32,892 nucleotides of DNA from Alteribacillus sp. YIM 98480 (GCF_009765375.1 NZ_VTOK01000028.1:1-32892), one strand, 5' to 3'. Counted from the first letter of the stretch, positions 15,515 through 23,411 are shown. The notes: generated by a model from the sequence alone, not told the origin. Numbers and translations are program-made.

Positions 15515-17107
15515 TTGAAACGTAATTATAAAGGAGTTCTCGTTACTACCTTGACATTAATTGCGGGTTTATTCATGCATGCTGCTGATGTAGGAGCTAA
15601 GGATTCTGAAGAGTCAGAAAATATTAAGCAATTACAGGAAATGGATAACAATTATTATGATGAATTGTACCGCCCTCAATTTCACTTTACCCCAGAAGAA
15701 AATTGGATGAACGATCCTAACGGTTTGGTTTATTACCAGGGAGAATACCATATGTTTTATCAATATAATCCTAAAGGTGATACATGGGGGAACATGAGCT
15801 GGGGCCATGCTGTCAGCAAGGATCTTGTGCACTGGGAGCATCTAGATACAGCGATGGAACCCGATGAATTAGGGATGATTTTTTCGGGAAGTGCTGTAGT
15901 GGACAAACATAATACAAGCGGTCTGTTTAAAGGCGGCTCTGGTGGATTAGTCGCCATTTTCACTCATGCTGGTGATACACAGCAGCAAAGTATTGCATAC
16001 AGTGAAGATAAAGGCAGAACTTGGCAAAAATACGAAGGCAATCCGGTCCTTGAAAACCAAGGTATAGAAGATTTTCGTGATCCAAAGGTTTTTTGGCATG
16101 AAGATACTGAGAAATGGATAATGGCGGTCGCTGCCGATGACCGTGTTCAATTTTACTCTTCACCTGACCTCCTTGACTGGGAATTTATGAGCGAGTTTGG
16201 TGAAGGAATGGGGGCCCAAGGAGGAGTTTGGGAATGCCCTGATCTGTTCGAAATTCCTGTGGATGGAGATCCAAACAACACAAAATGGGTACTGCAGGTC
16301 GATATTAACCCAGGAGCAATTGCAGGAGGTTCTGGGGGACAATACTTTATCGGTGACTTTGATGGTGAAACCTTTACAACTGATCAAAAAGCAGATGAAA
16401 TAAATTGGGTAGATTATGGAAAAGATTTCTACGCCAGCCAATCTTGGGATAACACAAAACAGCGGCGTATTTGGACAGCTTGGATGAGCAATTGGAATTA
16501 TGCAGAAGATATTCCTACATCACCTTGGAGAAGTGCTATGACAATCCCTAGAGAAGTCGGATTGAAAACTTCTGAAAACGGTGACATTCTTCTTACGCAA
16601 AAACCTATACGGGAATTGAATAAAGTTAGAAACAAAAAACATCATTTAAAAAGTCAAAACATTGATTCAACTCATCTCCCCGTTTCAGAAGGACAAGGAC
16701 AAACCCAGGAAATTATCGCTGAGTTTGAAATAGGTTCAGCAGAGGAGTTCGGTTTTCATATTCGAAAAGGAAAGGAAGAATATACGAAAGTAGGATATGA
16801 TGCAGAAAACCAAGAATTATTTGTAGATCGAACAGAGTCTGGTGACACCGACTTTAATGATGATTTTCCTGGCATCTACGCAGCACCATTAGCTTCAGAA
16901 GATAACAAAATTAAAATGCATATATTTGTAGATCGTTCTTCTGTAGAAATTTTTGGAAATGATGGAGAAAGAGTTCTTACAAACCGAATCTTTCCTAAAC
17001 CTGAAAGCAATGAACTAGAAATATATGCTGAAGACGGTGATGTAAACGTAACTTCTTTAGATGTATTTGAATTAGACAGCACGTGGAAAAATAAGATGAA
17101 TCAGTAA
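15515..17107 (+). CDS. Secreted GH32 fructan hydrolase (levanase/inulinase type)
   Basis: A 530-residue glycoside hydrolase family 32 enzyme that should cut fructose from levan, inulin or sucrose outside the cell. An N-terminal signal peptide (KRNYKG then a hydrophobic run to about residue 24, cleavage near DVGA-K) is visible. The five-bladed propeller carries the nucleophile in WMNDPNG (Asp67), the transition-state Asp in FRDP (Asp189) and the acid/base Glu in ECPD (Glu240). A C-terminal beta-sandwich ends with VDRSSVEIFGN. It is shorter than B. subtilis SacC, with no additional CBM66 domain. The start is TTG, preceded by GAGGGGG. It is monocistronic, with its own promoter and cre site; no fructose PTS genes are beside it. 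Confidence 0.92.
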   Translation: MKRNYKGVLVTTLTLIAGLFMHAADVGAKDSEESENIKQLQEMDNNYYDELYRPQFHFTPEENWMNDPNGLVYYQGEYHMFYQYNPKGDTWGNMSWGHAVSKDLVHWEHLDTAMEPDELGMIFSGSAVVDKHNTSGLFKGGSGGLVAIFTHAGDTQQQSIAYSEDKGRTWQKYEGNPVLENQGIEDFRDPKVFWHEDTEKWIMAVAADDRVQFYSSPDLLDWEFMSEFGEGMGAQGGVWECPDLFEIPVDGDPNNTKWVLQVDINPGAIAGGSGGQYFIGDFDGETFTTDQKADEINWVDYGKDFYASQSWDNTKQRRIWTAWMSNWNYAEDIPTSPWRSAMTIPREVGLKTSENGDILLTQKPIRELNKVRNKKHHLKSQNIDSTHLPVSEGQGQTQEIIAEFEIGSAEEFGFHIRKGKEEYTKVGYDAENQELFVDRTESGDTDFNDDFPGIYAAPLASEDNKIKMHIFVDRSSVEIFGNDGERVLTNRIFPKPESNELEIYAEDGDVNVTSLDVFELDSTWKNKMNQ

Positions 17108-17199
17108 GATTTGGGGGCTTTCCCATAAGTGACTTTAAAGGGGGCCCCTCTCTAGTATCTTGATACTTTAATTGTTCATCCCTGCACAGTATTCCGATT
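17108..17199. other. Convergent gap with a short palindrome
   Basis: Between the GH32 gene and the methyltransferase there is no classic terminator. AGTATCTTGATACT at 17154-17167 is a palindrome followed by TTTAATT, and GGGGGCCCC lies nearby at about 17140. Either could slow polymerase. Confidence 0.35.
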
Positions 17200-17775
17200 T
17201 CAATATGCGATAAAAAACAATTCATTATAAAAAAGGCACTTACTATATCTTTTCATTACCTTGCATTGAAAACCTTCATTTAAAAAAAAGTTTAAATAAT
17301 CTTGTTCATATTGGATATATTTCCCATTATCGTTTTTATGCATAAACCTATTACTGATTGGAGTATTTTCAAAAAAACATGGCTCTATCACAATAATCCT
17401 GCCGCCATTTGGTTTTAGAGCTTTTCTAAATTCTTTAACATAAGAGGATACCTTCTTTGGAGAAATATGATGCAGAACAGCAACAATCATAATTACATCA
17501 AAAGATTGCTCTATAACCGAAAGGGATCCATTAATAACGTTAAAACGATAATTCGGATAGTTTCGTTTTGCAAATTCAATTCTTTTTTTATTTAGATCTA
17601 ATCCCAGGTAGCCAGAAGGTTCGCATATTACAGAATTAGCTCCCGTTCCAGCTCCAAAATCCAAAACAGATTTGTTAGAAAAATGAACATGCTCTGTCAG
17701 TAGATTATGTACGTATTTTTTTGTAATCCACTTTGGTCGAATGAACCAATGATAAAGATGGGGTGTTAGTTCCAT
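17200..17775 (-). CDS. Class I SAM-dependent methyltransferase
   Basis: A 191-residue methyltransferase. The SAM-binding motif I is VLDFGAGTGANS near residue 37, the acidic loop is GLDLNKKRIEFAK, motif post-II is FDVIMIVAVLHHI, and GGRIIVIEPCFF follows near residue 127. The N-terminal LYHWFIRPKWITKKYV suggests a membrane- or lipid-associated substrate, as in small ubiquinone/menaquinone-type methyltransferases, but that is only a guess. The ATG at 17775 has AAGGAG 10 bases upstream. It stands alone on the minus strand, convergent with the GH32 gene. The protein is shorter than most (about 200-250 residues) and seems complete. Its substrate is unknown. Confidence 0.82.
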   Translation of the reverse strand: MELTPHLYHWFIRPKWITKKYVHNLLTEHVHFSNKSVLDFGAGTGANSVICEPSGYLGLDLNKKRIEFAKRNYPNYRFNVINGSLSVIEQSFDVIMIVAVLHHISPKKVSSYVKEFRKALKPNGGRIIVIEPCFFENTPISNRFMHKNDNGKYIQYEQDYLNFFLNEGFQCKVMKRYSKCLFYNELFFIAY

Positions 17776-18082
17776 AGAAAATGTTCTCCTTTTCCTGTTT
17801 CAACTGATACTTAAACGTCGTATATATCATTTGCTTGGTCTTCTTGTATAATTCCCCGCATTTTTTTCTCTATTCCTAGGTAAAAAAAACATTTTATACC
17901 TTTTCCAGCCCTTAAACACAATCATTCATTTTTCTATAGTTGTTGATGTGCTTGGAGGTTCACGATATTCCAATTAATCCCAATTATTTTTATCCAGACA
18001 AGCCATTGTCTTAGTAAGAGACGACTGATAAAGTGAAAGTGAGGTTAAATATGTCGATGGATTGTAAGTGAGGAGTGCTATA
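17776..18082 (+). other. Divergent intergenic region before the RsbR-like gene
   Basis: A 307-bp AT-rich gap between divergent genes. The only coding-like element is a six-codon frame, ATG 18050 to TGA, behind GTGAGG, just before the RsbR-like start; it could be a leader but is too short to judge. I found no clear sigma-B promoter or operator. Confidence 0.35.
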
Positions 18083-18919
18083 TTGTTGCAAAATGAGGTC
18101 AAAAAAGAGCTGGCTGAACTAGGAAGAACCTTGTACGACGCAAGACAAAAAATAGCAGCAAATATCCAAAATTCCCTAAAGGAATATGCCCGCGAACAAA
18201 CAGTGACAGAAGAGGCAGTACTCAGCATTCGAGAAAATTTTATTGTTATTATCTCAACTGCTTTTACGGAAAACCAAGAAGCAATGAATCAAAAAATTTC
18301 GGATTGGGCGGAGAAAACTTCTAATTACGCTATGCAAATAGGAGTCCCGCTCGACAAGCCAATTAATACAGCCAAAGATTATCGTTCTGCCATATGGAAC
18401 TTTATTCAACAAGAGACTAGAAAACAGGGATTTTCCATAGACACCGTATTTGAAACTCAGAAAATAATAGACCCTATAATTGATAAGACCGTTTCTTTGT
18501 TATGTCAAAAATATGTTTCCCATCATCAGAAAGAACTTAAATTGGCCGAAGACACCTTTTTAGAACTTTCTGCTCCTGTTGTCCCTATCACAGACACAGT
18601 TGCTGTTCTTCCTATTATTGGTAAAATAGACACGAAAAGAGGCCACAAATTAATGGATACAGCGTTGCAGCAATCAGACTTGTATAACCTTGATTATCTG
18701 TTGATTGACCTATCTGGCGTGTCCATTGTGGATAACCTATCCGTCAACAAAATTCATGAAACGGTACAATCTCTCCATCTGCTAGGAGTTAAAGCTATCA
18801 TATGCGGGGTAAGGCCAGACTTATCCCAAACAATGTGTTCTTTAGGCATCGGGTTCGATAACATCGAAGTTCACGGCAATCTGCGAAAATCACTCTCTAC
18901 ATTAGGCATTTTCCAATAA
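18083..18919 (+). CDS. RsbR-like STAS-domain protein (stressosome co-antagonist)
   Basis: A 278-residue protein of the RsbR/RsbRA-D type. The N-terminal half is helical and variable, as in RsbR sensor domains that fold like non-heme globins. The C-terminal STAS domain (about residues 165-275) shows VAVLPIIGKIDTKRG, LIDLSGVSIVDNLSV and ICGVRPDLSQTM. In B. subtilis RsbRA, Thr171 and Thr205 are phosphorylated by RsbT; here the first region has Ser (DLSGVS) and the second keeps Thr (SQTM). It should assemble with RsbS and RsbT to control sigma-B, but none of these is in the window, so it is an orphan paralogue like RsbRB-RD. The start is taken as TTG 18083 with GAGGAG seven bases upstream; GTG 18068 is an alternative. 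Confidence 0.82.
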   Translation: MLQNEVKKELAELGRTLYDARQKIAANIQNSLKEYAREQTVTEEAVLSIRENFIVIISTAFTENQEAMNQKISDWAEKTSNYAMQIGVPLDKPINTAKDYRSAIWNFIQQETRKQGFSIDTVFETQKIIDPIIDKTVSLLCQKYVSHHQKELKLAEDTFLELSAPVVPITDTVAVLPIIGKIDTKRGHKLMDTALQQSDLYNLDYLLIDLSGVSIVDNLSVNKIHETVQSLHLLGVKAIICGVRPDLSQTMCSLGIGFDNIEVHGNLRKSLSTLGIFQ

Positions 18920-19073
18920 ATATGCCCCCTTGTTACCCGAGGCTTCGATATGGGTTTCATGTAACGACCAGCAGGAAGACAAGGCTTCTTTCTAGCCTTC
19001 TCTTCTAACCATCCTTTACATACTACCCCCAAATTTGCAAGCAATTGAGACTAACTTTTCTATCATTTTTCTG

Positions 19074-19087
19074 CATAAACGTTTATG
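19074..19087. promoter_or_regulatory. Perfect 14-bp palindrome upstream of the DUF2512 gene
   Basis: CATAAACGTTTATG is its own reverse complement and lies 92 bases before the DUF2512 start. It shares the AAACGTTT core with the palindrome at 12341. It could be an operator; no regulator gene is nearby. Confidence 0.35.
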
Positions 19088-19178
19088 TTCCACCCTATTG
19101 AGAAATATAGAAATAGTTTCGTTTTATCTCCTTACAGACTTGGCGAAACTATTTTTTATCAAAAGGAGGAGAGGGATT

Positions 19179-19562
19179 ATGGAACATGTAAAAGCAATTG
19201 CGGTCAAAGGGATATTGACCATTGCAGCTCTGTTTTTGGTTCTTAGTTTAGGGTTTGGTGTTTCCTTTCTAAACGTCCTTATTATTGCGATTGTTCTTGG
19301 TGCCGTATCATACACAGTAGGAGACCTCTATATTCTTCCGAAAAAAACGAATGTGGCTGCTACGATTTCAGATTTAGGAGTAACATTTTTAGTAGTTTGG
19401 CTTCTTGGAATGGTATTAACAGGCATAGCAGCAAGTACGATGGCAGGTGCAGCAGTTATTTCAGCTGTTATTATTGCATTAGCAGAATACTTCTTTCATT
19501 TATATATTTCTAAGAAAAATATCGGTGCCAACAATGAATTAAAAACTACTACCTCTCATTAA
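19179..19562 (+). CDS. DUF2512 (YndM-like) four-helix membrane protein
   Basis: A 127-residue integral membrane protein with four hydrophobic segments, at about residues 8-28, 30-48, 62-84 and 88-110, and a short polar C-terminus. The arrangement VKAIAVKGILTIAALFLVLSL then LNVLIIAIVLGAVSYTVGDLYILPK matches the DUF2512/YndM family of Bacillaceae, whose function is unknown and for which some members are expressed in sporulation. The ATG at 19179 follows AAAAGGAGGAGAGGG. The longer frame upstream from 19035 has no ribosome binding site. It is transcribed alone and ends in a strong terminator. Confidence 0.82.
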   Translation: MEHVKAIAVKGILTIAALFLVLSLGFGVSFLNVLIIAIVLGAVSYTVGDLYILPKKTNVAATISDLGVTFLVVWLLGMVLTGIAASTMAGAAVISAVIIALAEYFFHLYISKKNIGANNELKTTTSH

Positions 19563-19568
19563 TGCCAG

Positions 19569-19616
19569 AGGAGCCGCCTCATTTGCAAAGAACTGACTTA
19601 TGGGGCGGCTCCTTTT
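19569..19616 (+). terminator. Intrinsic terminator of the DUF2512 gene
   Basis: AGGAGCCGCC at 19569-19578 pairs perfectly with GGCGGCTCCT at 19604-19613, with a 25-base loop and TTTT at the end. Confidence 0.8.
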
Positions 19617-19725
19617 CATATTGAGCGTGCCTCCCTCTTCTATTCGTTTACTTCGTTTTCAAATTAATAAAGATGAAGTAAAACGATTACAAATTAAATG
19701 TTAAAACATTATTAATTTCCATATA

Positions 19726-19766
19726 TTCACACTTTCCTTACACAGTTTACACTGTGGCTTTATATT
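19726..19766 (+). promoter_or_regulatory. Possible PhoP boxes and -10 element of the glycerophosphodiesterase gene
   Basis: TTCACA at 19726, CTTACA at 19737 and TTTACA at 19746 are TT(A/T/C)ACA-like direct repeats 9-11 bases apart, followed by a TATATT -10 at 19761-19766. This resembles PhoP-activated promoters that lack a good -35, as for B. subtilis glpQ. An alternative reading is the inverted repeat ACAGTTTACACTGT at 19742-19755. Confidence 0.4.
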
Positions 19767-19820
19767 ACCTTCATAGTTTTTCGCTAGAGTGGAGGTAAAT
19801 AAACAAAGGGAGAGTGACAA

Positions 19821-20660
19821 ATGAAAAAGTACTTATCTAGTGTTATAATGGCCGCTTTGTTTTTCTCGCTGTTTCTTTCAGGCGGAATGGCATTGGCTGA
19901 TGAAGAGGTATCAACCAAGACACAAAAGCAAACCCTTAATATTGCGCATCGCGGCGCCTCTGGTTATGCCCCTGAAAACACGTTGGCAGCTTTTGTAAAA
20001 GCAGTGGAAATGAAAGCTGAAATGATTGAACTAGATGTACAAATGAGTAAAGACGGCGAGCTTGTTGTTATTCACGATACGACAGTGGACAGGACGACAG
20101 ATGGCACGGGTGCCATTAAAGATTTAACATATGAAGAAATAGCTGAACTGGATGCAGGAAGCTTTTTCAGTGAAGAATTTGCCGGTGAAAAAATACCAAC
20201 ACTTGGTGAAGTGCTTGACCAATTTAGAGGAAGAACTGGTATTCTTATCGAAATAAAATCACCTTATTTATACCCGGAAATCGAACAGAAAGTAGCTGAT
20301 GAGCTAACTTCTCGTAATATGGATAAACCAAATAACAATAAAATTATTGTTCAGTCTTTCGATCATCAGTCCATGAAAACGTTCCAGTCTATTCTGCCCT
20401 CTGTTCCAGTCGGTGTTCTGTTAAGCTACAGCCCGGATGGTATCTCTGATGAGCAGCTTTCTGATTTCGCTCGATATGCAGAGTATGTTAACCCTAATAA
20501 AGATATGATGGATGCTGATCTGCTTGAACGTATTCATGAGTTTGGCATGGAATCACATCCATGGACGGTTAGAGACCAAGAATCCGCAGATCTCCTATTG
20601 CAATTAGGAGTAGACGGTATCATTACGGATTTCCCTGATTATGTGGACCCCCATAAATAA
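19821..20660 (+). CDS. glpQ: Secreted glycerophosphodiester phosphodiesterase
   Basis: A 279-residue GDPD-family TIM barrel with an N-terminal signal peptide (KK, hydrophobic run, cleavage near ALA-DE at residue 26). The catalytic set is intact: HRG at 43-45, PENT at 51-54, the metal ligands in IELDVQ (Glu70, Asp72), and HDTTVDRT (His85). It hydrolyses glycerophosphodiesters outside the membrane to glycerol 3-phosphate and an alcohol. In B. subtilis GlpQ also degrades glycerol-phosphate teichoic acid from its end, especially under phosphate starvation, which fits the possible PhoP boxes upstream. The ATG at 19821 has GGGAGAG upstream. The gene is monocistronic with a bidirectional terminator. 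The name is by family; ugpQ-type would be equally fair. Confidence 0.88.
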   Translation: MKKYLSSVIMAALFFSLFLSGGMALADEEVSTKTQKQTLNIAHRGASGYAPENTLAAFVKAVEMKAEMIELDVQMSKDGELVVIHDTTVDRTTDGTGAIKDLTYEEIAELDAGSFFSEEFAGEKIPTLGEVLDQFRGRTGILIEIKSPYLYPEIEQKVADELTSRNMDKPNNNKIIVQSFDHQSMKTFQSILPSVPVGVLLSYSPDGISDEQLSDFARYAEYVNPNKDMMDADLLERIHEFGMESHPWTVRDQESADLLLQLGVDGIITDFPDYVDPHK

Positions 20661-20677
20661 TATATCTTATACTTAAT

Positions 20678-20715
20678 AGGAGCAGATGGAACCCCCGCCT
20701 TCTGCTCCTTCTTTT
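20678..20715 (+). terminator. Bidirectional terminator between glpQ and the LLM gene
   Basis: AGGAGCAGA at 20678-20686 pairs perfectly with TCTGCTCCT at 20701-20709, with a 14-base loop and T-rich flank. It serves the convergent gene as well. Confidence 0.82.
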
Positions 20716-20719
20716 ATGG

Positions 20720-21811
20720 TTACCTTTTTACTTTTGTAATAATTCTTTCAACCCTTGGCAGCACTTCCTCTTTCATTAACCGCATTGATTTTTTCCATAC
20801 TTCAGGGTTTTCACTATAATCATACCCGGTGATAAGCAAATGCCCAAACCCGCCTACTTTTTCATAAAGATTGGCTAATCTATTTGCAACCGTCTCCGGC
20901 GAACCTACAAACCAGTTATGTTTTGCCACATATTCTGTGGTCACTTCCTCATCGTCCACTGCTTCTTCATGTTTGAATACAGAAATAGCACCAAGCTTTT
21001 TGAAGAGAGGAAGCCAATATTCACGATGCTGCCTGCCCATCATAGAATGCAGGGACCCTTCAAGCGCTTCTTCATCTGTATCTGCTACAAACACATCCCG
21101 GGTAATTCTCCAGGTATCCCGCTGTGGATTTTTGCCGCTTCTTTTAGCTCCTTCTTCCACAGAATCCCAGTGACTTGCAATATAATCGAGATTCGCTCCA
21201 AGACTCATTGGTATAAAACCTTTTTCCCCAGCCATTTTCAGTGTTTCTGATCCTGGACTGAGTCCTGTTACGCCAATAGGCGGGTATGGTTTTTGATATG
21301 GCTCTATATGCGGTTTTAAATATTCATCGCCTTCTATTTTATTCGCATTCCAATACGTTCCTTTGTATTGAAAAGGCTCTTTTTCTTTCCAAAATTTCAA
21401 TATAATTTCCAGTGCTTCTGCAGTCATTGTTCTATTTTCACCATTGGCTCCGTCTACACCATATGTTTCATGATCACTAGGAAGACCCCCTGCTCCAATG
21501 CCAAGCATTAAGCGACCTTGTGATAAATGATCAAGATACGCTGTGCGATGAGCTAATTCTACTGGATGATGGTAAGGCAGCAAGTGAGCTCCAGGTGCAA
21601 GCTTTATTTGCTTTGTTGCTTTCAGAGCCTGCGCAATCATTAAATCTGGGGCCGGAATTGGTTCCCAGGGGGAAGTAAAATGTTCTCCAATCCATGCCTC
21701 ACCATAATCTAACTCATCTGCATACTGAATCATCTCTAAGTCCCATTCCGTTGCGTCGTAAAGATTTTTTTCCGGAGGATGTGTCGGCATTAAGAACAGT
21801 CCTAGTTTCAC
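20720..21811 (-). CDS. LLM-class flavin-dependent oxidoreductase (luciferase-like monooxygenase)
   Basis: A 363-residue bacterial luciferase-fold protein. Family signs are KLGLFLMPTHPPEKN at the N-terminus, a EAWIGEHF strand, APGAHLLPYHHPVELAHR, a LSQGRLMLGIGAGGLPSDH segment that binds flavin phosphate in relatives, and an IGVTGLSPGSE loop. Such enzymes use reduced FMN and oxygen to oxidise a small organic substrate; the pattern is closest to limonene-monooxygenase-like members, but the substrate is not predictable. The start is GTG at 21811 behind AAAGGAGA. The end of an intergenic repeat (21831-21996) lies within 20 bases of the start, so the promoter must lie in or behind that repeat. It is monocistronic. 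Confidence 0.85.
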   Translation of the reverse strand: MKLGLFLMPTHPPEKNLYDATEWDLEMIQYADELDYGEAWIGEHFTSPWEPIPAPDLMIAQALKATKQIKLAPGAHLLPYHHPVELAHRTAYLDHLSQGRLMLGIGAGGLPSDHETYGVDGANGENRTMTAEALEIILKFWKEKEPFQYKGTYWNANKIEGDEYLKPHIEPYQKPYPPIGVTGLSPGSETLKMAGEKGFIPMSLGANLDYIASHWDSVEEGAKRSGKNPQRDTWRITRDVFVADTDEEALEGSLHSMMGRQHREYWLPLFKKLGAISVFKHEEAVDDEEVTTEYVAKHNWFVGSPETVANRLANLYEKVGGFGHLLITGYDYSENPEVWKKSMRLMKEEVLPRVERIITKVKR

Positions 21812-21830
21812 AAAACCATCTCCTTTATCC

Positions 21831-21996
21831 TTTTTAAAAAGTAAGAAATTATAAATAGTTGCGTTTTACATGTCTAGCGCAAGCGCCTACTCGCTCGAGA
21901 TTCCTTCGGTTCGTCAATGGAAAGGCAAAGATCAGCTTTCCATATGCCGACCACTCCAGGACTTGTAGCTCGTGAGCAAGGCGCTTGCGTTTTTTA
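21831..21996 (-). repeat. Intergenic repeat, copy 1 (hairpin body, inverted orientation)
   Basis: An imperfect hairpin about 112 bp long: CGCAAGCGCCT at 21878-21888 pairs with AGGCGCTTGCG at 21979-21989, with T6 after it on the plus strand. Beyond the hairpin on the minus strand runs a 45-bp end (CTAGACATGTAAAACG, then ACTATTTATAATTTCTTAC and an A-run) that is nearly identical to the ends of copies 2 and 3 on the plus strand. The hairpin body differs from the bodies of the other two. Confidence 0.8.
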
Positions 21997-22202
21997 AAGA
22001 AATCAAGTTTTAAGTACTGCATAAAGTAAGCGTTTTCATTTAAAGCAAAATCAAAATGACTTTTAAAAGCTTGTTTGAAAGGGAAAAAATTTCTAGAAGG
22101 ACACGATTAGTAGACAGAGGTGATAGTTTTACAAATTGGTTCTTAAAATAAAGATTCCATGCTTTTTATACTTTTCCTTCAAAAATTATAAATATATTTT
22201 CG
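21997..22202 (+). other. AT-rich non-coding stretch before the FbpA-like promoter
   Basis: About 200 AT-rich bases without an open reading frame of note or a recognisable RNA. No Fur box was found near the FbpA-like gene, which matters because FbpA in B. subtilis is Fur-controlled. Confidence 0.4.
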
Positions 22203-22231
22203 TTGACAATCTCTAAAAAAATCTTTAAAAT
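22203..22231 (+). promoter_or_regulatory. Strong sigma-A promoter of the FbpA-like gene
   Basis: A consensus TTGACA at 22203-22208 and TAAAAT at 22226-22231 have a 17-base spacer. Confidence 0.82.
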
Positions 22232-22237
22232 TAGTAT

Positions 22238-22251
22238 TGAAAGCGCTTACA
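22238..22251 (+). promoter_or_regulatory. Consensus cre site at the FbpA-like promoter
   Basis: TGAAAGCGCTTACA fits the cre consensus TGWAANCGNTNWCA at every position. It starts 6 bases after the -10, so it covers the likely transcription start and should make CcpA a repressor. Confidence 0.85.
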
Positions 22252-22270
22252 AATAAAAGGAGCGGGTATT

Positions 22271-22432
22271 ATGTATACGAGTACTTTAATCGATGAAAAG
22301 AATAAAGACCAACTCATTGCTGCCCTTTTAGATCTTAATATGTATAAAATGCCGGACGGTCGTCAGTTTTATGAAGCTACGGAATCAGAATTAAAAAATC
22401 AGTTTTTACTAAGAAAAAACTATATTTCCTGA
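22271..22432 (+). CDS. FbpA-family small protein, cre-controlled
   Basis: A 53-residue protein: MYTSTLIDEKNK, then QLIAALLDLNMYKM, then PDGRQFYEATESELKNQF. The pattern L(I)xxLxxLxxYKxxxxRQxYExTxxEL is that of the Fur-regulated FbpA family, small proteins that help repress iron-rich enzymes in B. subtilis together with the sRNA FsrA. The ATG at 22271 has AAAGGAG 8 bases before it. The promoter is strong and carries a perfect cre site, with no Fur box visible, so its control seems metabolic and not iron-based. A terminator follows at 22480. The protein is less basic than its name would suggest (many acidic and Lys residues). Confidence in the family is moderate, because the pattern is short. 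Confidence 0.7.
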   Translation: MYTSTLIDEKNKDQLIAALLDLNMYKMPDGRQFYEATESELKNQFLLRKNYIS

Positions 22433-22479
22433 CAAGCTCCCTTTTATATCATGTATTATAAATAATTTTCCACACACAG

Positions 22480-22512
22480 CCATCAGTCTCACTGTCGAGA
22501 TGATGGTTTTTT
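22480..22512 (+). terminator. Terminator of the FbpA-like gene
   Basis: CCATCA at 22480-22485 with TCTC inside pairs with GAGA and TGATGG at 22501-22506, followed by TTTTTT. Confidence 0.85.
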
Positions 22513-22729
22513 GTCTTCTTTGGTTTGTGACCAACTCCTCAAATTTTATGGACTATTATTCTATGAGCGTATCCTTTAACGCATAGACCATGTTTGACAT
22601 ATAATAGACACATAAGAATGATAGAATTAGACAAAGTTGCTTGCCGCCAAATTCAAATGGCGAAAGCGGAAGTTTTCCTATACTGTTTACCATTCTTAAC
22701 AGTAAAAGGAAAGAAGGGAGACTAGAGAA
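22513..22729 (+). promoter_or_regulatory. Upstream region of the small kinase gene
   Basis: TTGACA at about 22592 followed by a AATGAT-like -10 at about 22615 (17-base spacer), or the overlapping TATAAT at about 22598 with a weak -35, could start transcription. The untranslated leader is about 100 bases. No other structured element is evident. Confidence 0.35.
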
Positions 22730-23341
22730 ATGAGTGCATATAGAGAACTTGCTGATAGTGTACGCATGACTTGCAAGGGCTCATGTACATGGCTTGATGA
22801 GAAAGATGACAAGCTTGAACTCATTGGAAAAGGCCGAAGTGCTTACGTTTTTAAGATTCTTCCCACTGAAAAAGTACTGAAGGTGTTCTTTCCTGACTTT
22901 ACACATATAGCAAAAGAAGAAGCGGCTATTTACCGTGATCTGGAAGGGCTGGAATTTTTCCCAACATTATATGAGGCAGGCTCCAACTACCTCGTGCTTG
23001 ATTATATAAAGGGATACACTTTGTTTGAATGTCTTCAGCAAGGTATTCCAGTTTCAGAGAAGAATATGAACGAAGTTGATCAAGCTTTAGAGCTGGCACG
23101 AAAAAAAGGATTGAATCCGTCAGATATTCATTTACGAAACATTATCATCACTCCACATGGCGGAATAAAAATTATTGATGTCGCACGTTATCGACAAACA
23201 AAACAGTGTACGCAATGGGACGACTTAAAACGAGCCTTTTATCGTTTTTATAGGAAGCCTTATTTCCCTAAAAGACTTCCAATATTTATTCTAAATACCA
23301 TTGCCGCGTTATATAAAAGAAAATGGCTGCCTGAATTTTAG
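22730..23341 (+). CDS. Small predicted Ser/Thr protein kinase (YrzF/YbdM-like)
   Basis: A 203-residue minimal protein kinase. The glycine loop is GKGRSAYVF at residues 33-41, the ATP-binding Lys is Lys51 in VLKVFF, the catalytic Asp and metal-binding Asn are Asp122 and Asn127 in SDIHLRN, and the DFG position is Asp150 in IIDVAR. The His of the usual HRD is absent (PSD), as in RIO/Bud32-like kinases. Length is well below a full kinase domain because the C-lobe is short. Family resemblance is to the small B. subtilis kinases YrzF/YbdM. Likely cytoplasmic. The ATG at 22730 has GAAGGGAG upstream. Inverted copies of one repeat family lie on both sides (21831 and 23412). Its substrate is unknown. 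Confidence 0.8.
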   Translation: MSAYRELADSVRMTCKGSCTWLDEKDDKLELIGKGRSAYVFKILPTEKVLKVFFPDFTHIAKEEAAIYRDLEGLEFFPTLYEAGSNYLVLDYIKGYTLFECLQQGIPVSEKNMNEVDQALELARKKGLNPSDIHLRNIIITPHGGIKIIDVARYRQTKQCTQWDDLKRAFYRFYRKPYFPKRLPIFILNTIAALYKRKWLPEF

Positions 23342-23411
23342 GCTGACTACTGGATCTATTCCTATCCGATCCATTCCCCGACCCACTGCTGAACCCTCTT
23401 CCAAACAGTAG

